Origin: Oscillospiraceae bacterium
GTDB lineage: Bacteria > Bacillota > Clostridia > Oscillospirales > Ruminococcaceae
NCBI GenBank assembly: GCA_025757845.1
Contig: CP107211.1
Location: forward strand, 2,728,001 to 2,792,000
Length of the DNA: 64,000 bases
Direction: 5' to 3'
The notes below the pieces were generated by a model. That model searched no databases and was not told the origin of the DNA. It was given only the letters and a program-made list of their open reading frames with translations. This document shows, one piece after another, positions 63,688 through 64,000 of this stretch (the first letter of the stretch is position 1; each line of letters opens with the position of its first letter). A program made the translations under genes and the position numbers.

Positions 63688-63957
63688 GCCGTACTTCTTC
63701 GCCTCCGGATCCCTGTTTTGGTTATAGTCTGCCGCCGCAAAAGCGGACGGCCGTTCATGCATTTTCACACAGGTCCAGTATACACCCGATGCCGTCCCGC
63801 CGTCAATCGGCTGGACTTTGCCGCCGCGGCCGCCGCGCACGGGCAGGCCTGCGTCCGCACACCCGAAAAATGCTCCAAAAGGGATACGTTTCGCTGGGGC
63901 AAAACATTGCACAAAGCCGAAATTTCCTGTTTTGGCCGCCCGAAATTACGTTTTTTC

Positions 63958-63986
63958 TTGCTGTCTTGACAGGTGTATGGTATTAT
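63958..63986 (+). promoter_or_regulatory. Outward-facing promoter at the right edge
   Basis: TTGCTG (63958-63963), a 17-base spacer and TATTAT (63981-63986) read toward the right edge, presumably driving a gene beyond the window. Bases 63,688-64,000 hold no gene. Confidence 0.65.
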
Positions 63987-64000
63987 ACTTGACATGCAGT

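Noticed and set aside
63960..63995. TTGACA at 63964 as a -35 box
   Set aside because: Only 11-12 bases to TATTAT or TATACT; the pair TTGCTG/TATTAT at 17 bases is better.

Overview
The window is a piece of a Faecalibacterium (F. prausnitzii-group) chromosome. I base this on the 16S rRNA gene, whose variable regions read as Faecalibacterium, on the G+C-rich codon use, and on Firmicutes-type promoters and ribosome binding sites. It holds two unlike halves: an integrative conjugative element (ICE) at 1-26 kb and ordinary chromosome from 26.3 kb to the right edge.

ICE, about 1-26,250, all genes on the minus strand. Read in the direction of transcription it contains parA, parB, two small genes, a RepA_N-type initiator, a phage-type antirepressor, PcfB, the VirD4 coupling ATPase, Maff2, a VirB6-like channel protein, PrgI, the VirB4 ATPase, a 126-aa protein, a CD1108-type cell-wall hydrolase, DUF4315, DUF4366, a small Cys-rich protein, a short VirD4-like protein, topoisomerase III, a 93-aa protein, a CHC2 zinc-finger/ArdC-like fusion, a transposon-transfer-assisting protein, and a giant SNF2 helicase/adenine methylase that runs off the left edge. 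Most genes overlap by a few bases. Integrase, relaxase and cargo are not in the window. The element ends just beyond the 3' end of rpsI. VirB4 and CD1108 together carry six single-base frameshifts. A complete TnpV gene lies out of frame inside the helicase gene.

Chromosome. rplM-rpsI (minus) face a plus-strand group: a membrane-anchored protein, a TtcA-like tRNA thiolase, alr and lepA. A minus-strand exopolysaccharide operon follows (31.9-44.5 kb). It has five glycosyltransferases, a Wzy-like polymerase, a Wzx-like flippase, two Wzz-like co-polymerases (one ending in a degenerate GGDEF domain) and a membrane metallophosphoesterase. Divergent from it is an exported FMN/FAD reductase. A DUF1287 gene and an rRNA operon (16S-23S-5S, minus, tandem promoters, no spacer tRNA) come next. 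The right end carries aroD, a small membrane ORF, NADP isocitrate dehydrogenase, an aminotransferase, a CDF metal exporter, ptsI, ptsH (whose HPr has Lys at position 46), a DUF4830 protein, a HAD phosphatase and an exported GH25 lysozyme.

Family names come from recognising sequence features; no database search was run. Start codons were chosen from visible ribosome binding sites and often differ from the longest possible reading frame.
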